Below, one piece after another: positions 8,862 through 17,223 of a stretch of DNA of 64,000 nt; position 1 is the first letter of the stretch; each line of letters starts with the position of its first letter. The DNA is from Planctomycetota bacterium (GTDB lineage: Bacteria; Planctomycetota; Brocadiia; SM23-32; JAKLEA01): contig JAKLEA010000006.1 of the NCBI GenBank assembly GCA_022711755.1, positions 276,238-340,237 on the forward strand, given 5' to 3'. A model generated the notes under the pieces. That model did no database searches and was not told the origin of the DNA. It saw only the letters and a program-made list of their open reading frames with translations. The position numbers and the translations under genes are program-made.

Positions 8862-10331
8862 TCATTCCTTTATCTTGACGCCGACGTCGGGCCATTCCGT
8901 CTTTCCGGGTGCGCCGCCGGCCTTCTTTGGCGGGGCGGACCGCTTGACGATGTCCCCGCCGTCGTCGGCTTCGTTGGTCCCTACCGAATAAACGGCAAGC
9001 AAGCCGTCCTTGCGCTGAACTATGAACTCCTTGTCGCTGTACGGGTCCAGAGGCAACGCCGCGAGGTATTCCGGGACGAGAGCCTTCTGTTCCTTCGCCC
9101 AGTCGCCCTTTTCAAGCTTGTAAGTTTTCATCGCGACGGCGATGCGCATGGCCTGAATCTCGCACTCGTGGGACATGGTTGACTCGCGCCACCTTGACAA
9201 TGCGGGCAGCAGCATTTTGGCCAGGAAATCGGCGATTTTGTTGCGCTCGAAGCCGTCTTCCATCACCTTCACCTGCTCAAGGCTGTCCTTCCAGCTCTTG
9301 TGGCAGAGGGGCATGTCCATTATCTCGACCATCCGCCCGCTGTGGCGGATGTAGTTAATGGTCGCCCGGCGCCAGACAGGTCTGCCCAGGTAACCTACGA
9401 TGTTCGTGTACCAAGGCGCCCGCTTCGCCCACATCGCGTTATATAGCTCCGCCGCATTCTTGCCCCGGGAAAGCTGCAGACCGATGTCCACGCCGAACGC
9501 CCTTTCAAGGCGCATGGCGTCGCCCATCGCGACCGCCTTCCCGCTCGGCCTGAGTTCCTTTTCGATCGCCTTCAACTCTTCGGCGGTCGGCTCATACTTG
9601 CTTAGCAGGTCCTGGATCACATTAATCATTATCTTCTCGCATGCGATCTTCACGAGGCAGCTTATGACGATCGGCTCGCGTTCCGTGGACCGGGCCGCGG
9701 CCATGCCGATCGGAACCCAAGTCAACGCCTCGGAATGCTTCCCGTCAGCCGCCAGCAGCCGCATCTGCAGGGAGACCAGCCGCGTGAGCTGGCGGGCCTT
9801 TGCCAAGTGCGGCAGCAACATCGCGAAGCCGTCCTTGTACTTCAGGTCAAACAGGCATTCGGGCTTGCCTGCCGCCTCGCGCAGCAGCTTCAGCGTCTCC
9901 TGAACAGGCTCCTTGGCCATGAACTCCCGCGCGAGGGGATCCTGCTCCGGCGTCCAATCGCTCAGCCAGGGAAAACTCCACAGCTTCTCATCCGTATTGT
10001 TTCTCAGCCGCTTGCAGAACTCCTCCTCGACCGGGCCGTATATCTCCGACGCCCGCGCGTAGATCGGAGCGGCGTTGTCCTCCGCCCGGGGCAGGTCCGG
10101 GATGACCTCCCCGAGGCCAATCGCCTTGCCCCCCTGCTTCTGCAAGGGAGCGACGGCCTTCGCAAGCGCCCGACCCTCCGCGAAGGACCAGACTGCGTGC
10201 GCCACTATCAGGAGTATCAGCAGGCCCGCAATGCTCTGGTAGATGAGGATTGCCTTCCTGCCGAGAAACGTCGGGAAATGCGCCTTGATGCCGGTTTGCG
10301 CGGGTTTTGTCGTTTCTGTTGTCTCAGCCAT
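8862..10331 (-). CDS. ECF-linked membrane protein, paralogue of the 11557-12831 gene
   Basis: 489 aa. A single N-terminal membrane segment (residues about 28-48) precedes a large, mainly helical extracytoplasmic region. It shares long identical blocks with the 11557-12831 product: EDNAAPIY, PHLAKAR, REPIVISCLVK, ACEKIM, LRPSGK and DAMRLERAF. The C-terminus has LPLDPYSDKEF followed by AVYSVGTNEADDGG, a pattern seen at the ends of pseudopilin-like proteins of planctomycete-type bacteria. I cannot assign a function. It is the last gene of the sigma factor operon, 15 bp after the small membrane protein. An envelope protein sensed or controlled by the ECF system is the likeliest reading. Confidence 0.75.
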   Translation of the reverse strand: MAETTETTKPAQTGIKAHFPTFLGRKAILIYQSIAGLLILLIVAHAVWSFAEGRALAKAVAPLQKQGGKAIGLGEVIPDLPRAEDNAAPIYARASEIYGPVEEEFCKRLRNNTDEKLWSFPWLSDWTPEQDPLAREFMAKEPVQETLKLLREAAGKPECLFDLKYKDGFAMLLPHLAKARQLTRLVSLQMRLLAADGKHSEALTWVPIGMAAARSTEREPIVISCLVKIACEKIMINVIQDLLSKYEPTAEELKAIEKELRPSGKAVAMGDAMRLERAFGVDIGLQLSRGKNAAELYNAMWAKRAPWYTNIVGYLGRPVWRRATINYIRHSGRMVEIMDMPLCHKSWKDSLEQVKVMEDGFERNKIADFLAKMLLPALSRWRESTMSHECEIQAMRIAVAMKTYKLEKGDWAKEQKALVPEYLAALPLDPYSDKEFIVQRKDGLLAVYSVGTNEADDGGDIVKRSAPPKKAGGAPGKTEWPDVGVKIKE

Positions 10332-10346
10332 TGCTGGCCTCCCTTC

Positions 10347-10652
10347 TCAGGAGCCGATCGTCGGGAAGATCAACTGTCCCTGCGCCAGGTGAAGGCTGAA
10401 CGCGGTGACGGCGCGGGACGTCGCGCGCGCGGGGCGCTCGGCCTTCGCCAGCGCCGCCAACTGCCTTCCGGACTGGACGTTCAGCAGGATGCTGAATGCT
10501 ATCGCCGCGGCGGCCATGCCGATCTTCCACTTCATCAGACGCCGGCTTCTGTCTGTTGCGAGCACTCTATCGAGAAGCTCGCTCTTGAACTCGGTTGGAG
10601 GAACCTGCAGCTCGCAGCCCTCAAGCATCGCTTCGAGTTCGTCGGGTTCCAT
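10347..10652 (-). CDS. Small single-pass membrane protein, probable anti-sigma factor
   Basis: 101 aa with a soluble N-terminal half (EPDELEAMLEGCELQVPPTE onward), one membrane segment (WKIGMAAAAIAFSILLNV, about residues 42-60) and a short periplasmic tail. It starts 3 nt after the stop of the ECF sigma gene, the position and topology expected of a membrane anti-sigma factor. No zinc-binding HxxxCxxC motif of the classical ZAS domain is present, so the assignment rests on context. Confidence 0.65.
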   Translation of the reverse strand: MEPDELEAMLEGCELQVPPTEFKSELLDRVLATDRSRRLMKWKIGMAAAAIAFSILLNVQSGRQLAALAKAERPARATSRAVTAFSLHLAQGQLIFPTIGS

Positions 10653-10655
10653 GTT

Positions 10656-11159
10656 TCACTCCTCCTCGGAAAGGGATTCCCTGAGCTTCTGCGCGGCGTA
10701 GCGGTAACGGCTGGCCGCCGTGTTCACGGTGACGCCGGTCACGTCCGCGATCTCCGCGAAACTCATGTTCATGAAGACCTTGAGGTGGATGACCTCCCGC
10801 TGCTCTTCCGGCAGGGCGGACACTGCCTCCTGGATTGCCAGCTTCTCCACCTTCGAGATGCGCGCCGGGGCGGCGACATCGAGAAGCTCGAAGCGATCCT
10901 CGGCGGGCCGGCGCGACTTCTTCAGTGCGCGGAAGGCCTCGTTGCGGGCAACCTGCATCACGTAAAGCCTGTTGCCCACGGCCTCCGGGTTCTTTCGCGA
11001 CGCGCCCAGCAATCTCAGGAAAACCTCCTGCATGACGTCCTCCGCAAAATTCCGTCCCGACAGAAGAACCATCAGGTAGCGATAGATGTCCGATCCGTAT
11101 CGGTCGTAGACCTCGCTCAGCCTCGTCCGGTCCTGTTCCCGGCTTCGAATCAGACCCAT
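10656..11159 (-). CDS. RNA polymerase sigma factor, ECF (sigma-70) family
   Basis: 167 aa. Region 2 is visible at SDIYRYLMVLLSGRNFAEDV followed by MQEVFLRLL, and region 4 at LPEEQREVIHLKVFMNMSF, AEIADVTGV and TAASRYRYAAQKLRESL, with no region 3 between, the ECF layout. It would direct RNA polymerase to a small regulon and be held inactive by the membrane protein encoded next. A promoter-like block identical in spacing to that before the paralogous membrane protein gene lies about 105 bp upstream, suggesting autoregulation. Confidence 0.93.
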   Translation of the reverse strand: MGLIRSREQDRTRLSEVYDRYGSDIYRYLMVLLSGRNFAEDVMQEVFLRLLGASRKNPEAVGNRLYVMQVARNEAFRALKKSRRPAEDRFELLDVAAPARISKVEKLAIQEAVSALPEEQREVIHLKVFMNMSFAEIADVTGVTVNTAASRYRYAAQKLRESLSEEE

Positions 11160-11556
11160 CGCATCCTCAGAGCCTGCCCGCTTGATCTCAGAATCTCAAA
11201 TTTGCGATTTGAGTTCCCGGACGCGGCGGGAATCCCGATTGTGAACGCGCTCGCGAGACGCTTCCAACCCTATAGACCCCGGCGGTCGGCGGTTTTGTCT
11301 ACCGTCCGGATTTTTTTCGGTTCCGTCCGCAAAGATCGCGCGCGGAGACATGGAACATGTTAGGCAATTGCCGGGGCGGTGGAAAGACGGAAGGGACATA
11401 TGAATGGCGATTTCCCATGCGGGATTGCGCAAACATGATCTGATATCGTTCGCTTCAGACGTGAGGGCTTATGCCGCCCGTTTTAACGAAAGTAGGGTGA
11501 GTTCTTTGAACCCACGCCGACCACTTTTCATACACGCTCTTAGCGACAAAAATCCA
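11160..11556. other. Intergenic region upstream of the ECF sigma gene
   Basis: 397 bp without a supported gene. Apart from the promoter block at 11270-11317 I see no hairpin terminator or other recognisable element. Confidence 0.5.
11264..11317 (-). promoter_or_regulatory. Putative ECF-type promoter of the sigma operon
   Basis: On the minus strand an A tract and ATCCGGACG are followed by GACAAA (11299-11294), 16 nt, then GTCTAT (11277-11272). The same block, with the same 16-nt spacing and near-identical spacer, lies upstream of the paralogous membrane protein gene at 12866-12907. Similar promoter halves (GTCTA in the -10) are typical of ECF sigma factors. Conservation in two places next to an ECF gene is what I see; recognition by this sigma factor is inferred. 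Confidence 0.65.
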
Positions 11557-12831
11557 TCACTCTTTAATCCTTGTCTCTCCGCCGTTCGGGGAGAAGACAA
11601 CCAGCATCCCGCGCTCGTGCTTGACAGCATATTCCTTCCCAGTGAACGGGTCCATAGGCAGCGCAGGCAGATAATCCGGGACAAGCGTCTTCTGCTCGGC
11701 CGGGAGCTTGCCCTTCTCAAGCTTGTGCGCCTTCATCGCTGCGGCGATTCGCGCCGTCTCAGTCCTCGTCCGGGCATTCATGGACTCCTCCCGCCATTTT
11801 GTCAGGGCGGGCATGACCGCCGCGCCGAAGAAATTGGCCGCCTTGTCCTTCTGGTATTTCGCGTTCAGTTCATTCATAAGCGCGCGCGACGCCTTAAGCC
11901 CGTCGGGGTCGGGCAGCGCCATGACTTCGACCATCCTGGTCGCGTCGCCGATATAATTGGCCGTCGCCCGCATCAGGAGCGGGCGGGCAACCGGCCCGAC
12001 TGCGCCATACCACGGATAATCGCCTCCGTTTATCATTGATAATAATTCCGGAATACGCCTGCCGTTGAGCTTCACGCAGATTTCTACGGCGAATGCCCGC
12101 TCCAAGCGCATGGCGTCGGCCATTGAAACCGTCTTCCCGCTCGGCCTCAACGCCTTCTCCAATTCTTTCAACTGTGCGGCGCTCAGGTTCTGCTTCAACA
12201 CCAGGTTCTGAACCTCGGCGTGCATGATTTTCTCGCAGGCCATTTTAACAAGGCAGCTTATAACGATCGGCTCGCGCTCCATTGAGCGGCTAATCGCCAT
12301 GCCGACGCCAACCCATGACACAGCCTCGTCCGGCTTGCCCGCGATGGATGCCAGCCGAACCTTCATGGCCGCGAAGCGCGTCAGGTTGCGCGCGCGGGCC
12401 AGGTGCGGCATCGGTAATTCGTAACCCTTAGCGTACTCAAGCTCGAAAAGACTTTCCGGCTTGGTTGCCGCCTCTTTGAGCAGTTCCGCGACGTCCCCGG
12501 CGTCCCCCAGGGCCATGAACTTCTCAATCAGGTCCTTCTGGCGCGGCGTCCAGTCCTCATCCTGCATCCATGGAAATGCGTCGCCTTTCTCGACCGAATT
12601 TTCCCTCATCCACGCCAGAAAGGAGCTTTCCGCAATGCTGTAGATGACCGACGCGCGGTCGTAGATCGGGGCGGCGTTGTCCTCCGGTTTCACGGGCGCG
12701 GGCAGGACTTCCCCGTAACCCACGGCTCCTCCGCCCTGCTCGATCAGCGGCTTGACCGCCTGAGCCAGGGCCGAGGATTCGGAATTCCACCACATTGCAT
12801 ACGCCATTACGAGCGATAGAAACAGTCCCAT
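11557..12831 (-). CDS. Membrane protein, paralogue of the ECF operon's last gene
   Basis: 424 aa from ATG 12831, preceded by AAGGAGG at 7 nt. It begins with a short hydrophobic segment (MGLFLSLVMAYAMWW) and aligns along its length with the 8862-10331 product: EDNAAPIYDRAS, WTPRQKDL, REPIVISCLVKMACEKIM, LRPSGKTVSMADAMRLERAF, and LPMDPFTGKEY near the C-terminus. The cytoplasmic N-terminal extension of its paralogue (about 25 residues) is absent. Function unknown. An ECF-like promoter sits about 30 bp upstream, so it is probably in the same regulon though not in the same operon. Confidence 0.75.
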   Translation of the reverse strand: MGLFLSLVMAYAMWWNSESSALAQAVKPLIEQGGGAVGYGEVLPAPVKPEDNAAPIYDRASVIYSIAESSFLAWMRENSVEKGDAFPWMQDEDWTPRQKDLIEKFMALGDAGDVAELLKEAATKPESLFELEYAKGYELPMPHLARARNLTRFAAMKVRLASIAGKPDEAVSWVGVGMAISRSMEREPIVISCLVKMACEKIMHAEVQNLVLKQNLSAAQLKELEKALRPSGKTVSMADAMRLERAFAVEICVKLNGRRIPELLSMINGGDYPWYGAVGPVARPLLMRATANYIGDATRMVEVMALPDPDGLKASRALMNELNAKYQKDKAANFFGAAVMPALTKWREESMNARTRTETARIAAAMKAHKLEKGKLPAEQKTLVPDYLPALPMDPFTGKEYAVKHERGMLVVFSPNGGETRIKE

Positions 12832-12857
12832 CTTCGGCCTCCTTTCCACCGGGTTCT

Positions 12858-12907
12858 CTAAACCAATAGACCCCGGCAGGCGGCGATTTTGTCTAACGTC
12901 CGGATTT
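12858..12907 (-). promoter_or_regulatory. Second copy of the putative ECF promoter
   Basis: Minus strand: A tract, ATCCGGACG, GACAAA (12893-12888), 16 nt, GTCTAT (12871-12866). It matches the block before the sigma operon in both hexamers, spacer length and most spacer bases. Predicted transcription start near 12858 gives a leader of about 27 nt before ATG 12831. The upstream part overlaps the last codons and stop of the neighbouring glycosyltransferase gene (AAA AAA TCC GGA CGT TAG). Confidence 0.65.
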
Positions 12908-14581
12908 TTTTCCTGCGGGGGCGGAATACCCGGAAAGAGACAACAGCCTGAGGATTTCGGGATCGGTCGCGCCGCGCGGATCGGCTTCAATGCATCTGAG
13001 GCAGACGCCAGCGGCCATCCTTCTGGCGTTCAACTTCAGATAAAGAGAGGCCAGCCCGATGGTCGCCTTGCGGCTTCGTGGATTGATCACGAGCGCCTTG
13101 CTGTAGGAGACGATCGCCCCGACGGCGTTGTCCCGCTTCGCCTGCATCTGCGCCAGGACGACAAGCGGGAACTCGACGTCCGGCGCCATCTCGACCGCCT
13201 GGCGGGCGATCCGCTCGGCGTAGGCCGGCCGGCCGGCAAGCGCGTCCTGCGCCAGCGCGTAGTTGGCCAGCGCAAGCGGGTTGCGCGGCTCCGCGTCAAG
13301 ACACTTCCGCCAGAGGGACAGCGAATCGCTCCACGTCCCGCACTGGACGAAGGTCAGCGCGGAGTAGCTCAACGCCATCAGCGCTCCCCCCGCCCGCGGC
13401 ATCCAACCTTCGCGCCCGGTAATACGACATCTATTCAGCGCAAGGGCGCAGATGAAAGCAAAACCGAAACCCGGAAGGTGAAGGTAACGGTCGGCGACGG
13501 GCGTGCTGGTCGGGATTATGTTGGCCGTCGGCAGCATCCCCAGGAAGAGCCACCAGTAGCCGAACGCCCACGCGCGTCGCTCCCTGCGAACAAGCAACCA
13601 AACCCCGGCGCCGGCCAGCGTCGCGCATCCCGCAAGCGCGAGCAACACGCGCGGCGCTGCGGGAGAATCCGGGATTTCAGGATGGTAAAGCGCGCCCAGG
13701 TTCACGGGCCAGAGCAACAGCTTCAGGCTCCACCACGGCGTTAGCGCGGCAAGCGTCAGTTGCCTTGCCGGATCATATCCGCCGGGCGTCCGGATCGTAT
13801 CCGACGCCGCGCCCATCAGGAAGTGAACGTAAGCGAACAGCCCGGCGGCGAGAAAAAAGGGCGCGTGCCGCATCGCGCGGTCAAACGGCTTCATGCGCGA
13901 GAGCCGGGACTCGAAACAGAAATCCATCAGGACAAGCCAGAGCGGCATTACGACCGCCGTCGCCTTGGACATCAGCGCCAGAACCGCCAGACCGAGCGCT
14001 GCGATATGCCACGCGCTGCGCGCGTTCCGCCCGGGGGCTTTGCCCCGCCCCGCGCCCATGCCGGCGGAAACGGCGAAGCATAACGCCGAAGACAGGCAGA
14101 ACAGCGTTACCAGCACCTCCTTGCGCCCGCTTATCCACGCCACGCCCTCGACGCGCGTCGGGTGCAGGGCGAACAGCGCGCCGGCGGCCAGCGCCGCGCC
14201 CCCCCCGGCCAGACGTCGGACAAGCTCATAACAGACCAGCAACCCCAGCAGATGCAGCGCGACGCTGTGAAAGTGGAACCAGAACGGGCGATATCCCCCG
14301 GCGACGGTGTAGTCAATCGCGTAGCTGATCGTCCTGACCGGCAGGTACGCGCCGGCGACGGGCGCGGCCAGAACGCGGGACAAGTTCCCGGCGCTCAATG
14401 AACGGACCTCGGTGCAGTTCAGAACCAGATCGGCGTCATCCCAACCGACAAAGGCGCAGTTGAGCGACGGGAGGAACGCGACCGCCGCCAGAAGAACCAG
14501 CAGCGCAATCCGGACGCCTTCCCCAACACGAGGGCCACGAACGGGATTTTCTTCAAGCGGCGTTTCAGGCCGATCGGACAA
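12893..14581 (-). CDS. TPR-containing GT-C membrane glycosyltransferase (TMTC/PMT-like)
   Basis: About 562 aa, multi-spanning membrane protein with roughly ten hydrophobic segments. The first extracytoplasmic loop has the GT-C acidic motif in FVGWDDADLVLN; further family features are LFALHPTRVEGVAWISGRKE and VADRYLHLPGFGF. The C-terminal 130 residues read as tetratricopeptide repeats (NPLALANYALAQDALAGRPA, AIVSYSKALVINPRSRKA). Such enzymes transfer sugars from polyprenyl-phosphate donors to proteins. Start chosen at TTG 14581, nine nt after GAGGAG; the ATG at 14713 would add residues encoded by a dispersed repeat. The stop codon lies inside the upstream half of the neighbouring ECF promoter. 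Confidence 0.8.
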   Translation of the reverse strand: MSDRPETPLEENPVRGPRVGEGVRIALLVLLAAVAFLPSLNCAFVGWDDADLVLNCTEVRSLSAGNLSRVLAAPVAGAYLPVRTISYAIDYTVAGGYRPFWFHFHSVALHLLGLLVCYELVRRLAGGGAALAAGALFALHPTRVEGVAWISGRKEVLVTLFCLSSALCFAVSAGMGAGRGKAPGRNARSAWHIAALGLAVLALMSKATAVVMPLWLVLMDFCFESRLSRMKPFDRAMRHAPFFLAAGLFAYVHFLMGAASDTIRTPGGYDPARQLTLAALTPWWSLKLLLWPVNLGALYHPEIPDSPAAPRVLLALAGCATLAGAGVWLLVRRERRAWAFGYWWLFLGMLPTANIIPTSTPVADRYLHLPGFGFAFICALALNRCRITGREGWMPRAGGALMALSYSALTFVQCGTWSDSLSLWRKCLDAEPRNPLALANYALAQDALAGRPAYAERIARQAVEMAPDVEFPLVVLAQMQAKRDNAVGAIVSYSKALVINPRSRKATIGLASLYLKLNARRMAAGVCLRCIEADPRGATDPEILRLLSLSGYSAPAGKKSGR

Positions 14582-14925
14582 GGGCGCGCTCTCCTCGAAA
14601 AAGCAACGGGTCTGAAATGTGGCGCTTTCCGGCGTAGTGTAACATACGGATGATTGATTATGCAGGTGAAGCAGAAGGGATTGACGCAAAGCCTTTTGGA
14701 GTGCTGGAGCCATGCTCCAGCCTTCACCGCGGGGAGCCTTGCTCCCCGCAGCGCTGCTGCAATCTCAATCCGGAAATCATCAGGAACAAGGCGCAAGCGC
14801 CCGCAGCGCCTTCAAGAGTTTATATGCAGGCAATCGCCTCCGCAAGCGGGGGGAGGGGTATGCTTCGGAGAATTGACGATACGAGGAACAAGATTATAAT
14901 CCCGCTTGATTCGGAGACACTTGCC
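14582..14925. repeat. Intergenic region with hairpin repeats between divergent genes
   Basis: 344 bp. Two short palindromes stand close together: CTGGAGC/GCTCCAG around 14702-14720 and GCGGGGAG/CTCCCCGC around 14731-14750, followed by CAGCGCTGCTG. I read this as a dispersed repeat and not a gene; frames through it have no family resemblance. An A+T-richer stretch at 14885-14905 probably holds the promoter of the downstream plus-strand pair. Confidence 0.5.
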
Positions 14926-15360
14926 ATGCCCAAGCCCGGCGTTCACAAGGATTTTCACGGCGCGTGGTCCTACTGCCTCAAGCACGTGGCCGACAACCAC
15001 GGAGACGTGGCGGCGGAGGATTTTCTGCGCGAGATGGCCCCCGTCGTCTTCGCGCCGCTGATCGCCGCGATCCGCGCCGAGGGCCTGCCCGCGCTCAAGC
15101 GCCACTGGGAGAAGGTCGCGGCGGACGAGGAGGCGGACTGCGAGATCGCGCTCGGCAAGGGCGAACTCGTCCTGCGCATGAACGTCTGCCCGGCGCTGGA
15201 GCATATTCGCTCGCGCGGCTACCCCCTCTGGGAGCGGTTCTGCGAGCACACGCGGATCATCAACGAAGCCGTCTGCCGCGCGGCGGGCGTTTCAGCGCTG
15301 ACGGATTATGACCAGGAATCCGGCTGCTGCGTCCAGCGTTTCAGAATGGAGACGCGCTGA
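14926..15360 (+). CDS. Small conserved Cys-containing protein, first of a tandem pair
   Basis: 144 aa from ATG 14926 (GGAG nine nt upstream). It has an all-alpha start (WSYCLKHVADNHGDVAAEDF) and a C-terminal alpha/beta part (IALGKGELVLRMNVCPALEH, RFCEHTRIINEAVCRAAG, ESGCCVQRF). It resembles the next gene over its full length: both have a REM/ENLRELA helix, a W, a CP motif and a C-terminal Cys. The pattern is loosely reminiscent of the L-2-amino-thiazoline-4-carboxylate hydrolase family (PF14196), but I would not assign it. Coupled to the next gene by a one-base stop/start overlap. Confidence 0.65.
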   Translation: MPKPGVHKDFHGAWSYCLKHVADNHGDVAAEDFLREMAPVVFAPLIAAIRAEGLPALKRHWEKVAADEEADCEIALGKGELVLRMNVCPALEHIRSRGYPLWERFCEHTRIINEAVCRAAGVSALTDYDQESGCCVQRFRMETR

Positions 15361-15797
15361 TGCTTTCATGCACTGAGTTCATCTGCGCCTACAATGAGCT
15401 GTTCAAGTTCCTGCATCGGCGCTACGGGCGGGAGGCGGTTGACCGGCTGTGGGAGGGCATCTCCGATGAATTCCTGGAGAACCTGCGGGAGCTTGCGGCG
15501 CGGGACGGCCTGCGCGGAATGAACGAGTATTGGTCCCGCGCGCTGACCGAGGAGGGCGGGGACTGGGAAATCGAAATGTCCCCGCGCCATTTTGAGATAC
15601 GCATCCGAGCTTGCCCCTCGGTGGGCAAGCTCCGCCGGGCCGGGCACATCGAGCCTTACGCGGACTATTGCGGGCACTGCGACACGCTCTACCGGCGCGT
15701 TCTGGAGCCGCTCGGATACCGCTACGAGATCGAATATATTGACCGGGAAAAGGGCGCGTGCCGCGTCAGGATCAGCTTACCGGAGGAGGAGGCATAA
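15360..15797 (+). CDS. Small conserved Cys-containing protein, second of a tandem pair
   Basis: 145 aa; its ATG shares one base with the preceding stop (TGATG), indicating coupling. Features in common with its neighbour: FLENLRELAARDGL, a central W, IEMSPRHFEIRIRACPSVGK, CGHCDTLYRRVLEPLGY and KGACRVRI. The CGHC and CP cysteines could bind a metal or act as nucleophiles. Function unknown. Length and predicted fold match the neighbour, so the two may form a heteromer. Confidence 0.65.
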   Translation: MLSCTEFICAYNELFKFLHRRYGREAVDRLWEGISDEFLENLRELAARDGLRGMNEYWSRALTEEGGDWEIEMSPRHFEIRIRACPSVGKLRRAGHIEPYADYCGHCDTLYRRVLEPLGYRYEIEYIDREKGACRVRISLPEEEA

Positions 15798-15924
15798 GGA
15801 TCAGCGAACCCGTCTGCCCGCGCCCCGCGCAGCGCCGGGCTTCTATTGACTTCCCGGGGGGCAACGCATAGCATAGTGCATCAGGAGCGGGGGATGCTCA
15901 CGGGGATCATCGAGGCAGCGCGCA

Positions 15925-16272
15925 ATGCAGACAAGCGTCGAAGAACGGGACAATGCCGTCATTGTCGCCCTGGCAGGGCGCTTCGACGCCGCCTCGGCCT
16001 CGGACGTGAAAAAGCTCCTCAAAGGTCTCATCGCCGACGGCAAGTGCAGGCTGGTGCTTGAGTTATCGCAAGTTGACTTCCTTGACAGTTCCGGGCTGGG
16101 CGTTCTGGTGACCTGCAAGCGGCTGGCTGACAACGGCGGCGGAGACCTGCGCCTTGCCGGGGCCGACAGCCGGATCGAAACGATACTGAAAATGACCCGG
16201 CTGAACCGGGTGTTTGAGATTGATGCCGACGTCGCCGTTGCAATCTCCCGTCTGCCGGGCGGGAAGACATAA
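15925..16272 (+). CDS. Anti-sigma factor antagonist (STAS domain)
   Basis: 115 aa, a single STAS domain of SpoIIAA/RsbV type. The phosphorylatable serine lies in VDFLDSSGLGVLV; the flanking LAGRFDAASASDVKKLL and LVLELSQ strands are as usual. In partner switching the unphosphorylated form binds the HATPase kinase/anti-sigma factor, here almost certainly the product of the next gene. First gene of a five-gene signalling operon. Confidence 0.9.
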   Translation: MQTSVEERDNAVIVALAGRFDAASASDVKKLLKGLIADGKCRLVLELSQVDFLDSSGLGVLVTCKRLADNGGGDLRLAGADSRIETILKMTRLNRVFEIDADVAVAISRLPGGKT

Positions 16273-16392
16273 GATTCCCCGACGTGATGTAACGGTCGGG
16301 GCCAGCTCATGCCGACGGCGGTGGATCGGATTGTGCGGAGCCGCCGGCAGGACGAAAATCCGGGTAAAGCAGGCGTCTCATACGGGGTGTAC

Positions 16393-16839
16393 ATGGACTC
16401 GTCCCGCGACAATCAGTCGGTCAGCCTCTGCGTGCCGGCAAGGCTTCGCTACCTCGGGCTGATCTGCGCCTTCGTAGAGTCCTTCTGCAAGTCGCTGGAC
16501 CGCGAGACGCCGGCCGAGATCGTCGAGATGCTCAAGCTGGCCATTGACGAGGCCTGCTCGAACGTCGTAAGGCACGGCTACGGCGGAGACTGCGATTCGC
16601 CGCTCATCGTTGACGCCCTTCACGCGGGCGACGAGTTGATCTTCACGATCATTGACCGAGCGCGGAAGTTCGACCTTGCCAAGGCCCCGGTCAAGATTGA
16701 CCCGACCCCGAGCGATTCCGGATACGGGATAAGCATCATTCACCAGGCAGTGGACAGGCTGGAACACGAGTGGGACGGATCGCGCAACATTACAAGGTTG
16801 ACCAAACGCCTCCCCCAGGAAGAACAGAAACCGGGCTGA
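16393..16839 (+). CDS. RsbW-like serine kinase/anti-sigma factor (HATPase_c)
   Basis: 148 aa from ATG 16393; an ATG at 16309 would add 28 residues without homology. It has the N-box LAIDEACSNVVRHGYGG (Glu and Asn of ExxxN), a G1-like IIDRARKFD and G2 GYGISIIHQAVD, the ATP-binding set of the GHKL anti-sigma kinase family. It would phosphorylate the STAS protein encoded upstream. The G1 box reads DRARKFD in place of the usual DxGxGF, a modest deviation. The receiver gene starts 3 nt after its stop. Confidence 0.88.
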   Translation: MDSSRDNQSVSLCVPARLRYLGLICAFVESFCKSLDRETPAEIVEMLKLAIDEACSNVVRHGYGGDCDSPLIVDALHAGDELIFTIIDRARKFDLAKAPVKIDPTPSDSGYGISIIHQAVDRLEHEWDGSRNITRLTKRLPQEEQKPG

Positions 16840-16842
16840 CGA

Positions 16843-17223
16843 ATGGATAACGCAAAAATCCTTGTCGCGGACGACGAACCCTTCAACCTGCGCGCGCTAT
16901 GCTTCGTGCTGCAGAAGGCCGGGTTCCAGACCATCGAAGCCCGGGACGGCGAGGAGGCGCTGGAGCGCATCCGCAGCGATCGCCCCGCGCTGGTCTTCCT
17001 GGACATCATGATGCCGGTCGTGGACGGATACGACGTCTGCGCGCAGGTGCGCGCCAACCCGGAACTGCGCGGGACCAGAATAATTTTTCTCACCTGCAAG
17101 GGGCAGGAGGCCGACCGCGACAAGGGCATGAGCCTGGGCGCGGACGCCTACATAACCAAGCCTTTCAGCCCGGCCGAGGCCGTGCGCGTCGCGCGCGAAA
17201 TGATCGAAGGGGGCCGAAATTGA
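16843..17223 (+). CDS. Single-domain response regulator (CheY-like receiver)
   Basis: 126 aa receiver with all pocket residues: the acidic pair in LVADDEP, phospho-acceptor Asp in LVFLDIMMP, Thr in IIFLTCKG and Lys in YITKPFSP. There is no output domain, so it signals by protein contact, perhaps to the sigma-54 activator whose own receiver is degenerate. Its stop overlaps the next start (TTGA). Confidence 0.93.
   Translation: MDNAKILVADDEPFNLRALCFVLQKAGFQTIEARDGEEALERIRSDRPALVFLDIMMPVVDGYDVCAQVRANPELRGTRIIFLTCKGQEADRDKGMSLGADAYITKPFSPAEAVRVAREMIEGGRN

Noticed and set aside
9735..11363. Long plus-strand frame (about 540 codons) spanning three minus-strand genes
   Set aside because: It crosses the ECF sigma, small membrane protein and paralogue genes; those have family motifs, start sites and operon spacing, this has none.
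14650..14925. N-terminal extension of the 14926 gene to ATG 14650
   Set aside because: The extra residues are encoded by palindromic repeat sequence; the homology with the tandem paralogue begins near ATG 14926.
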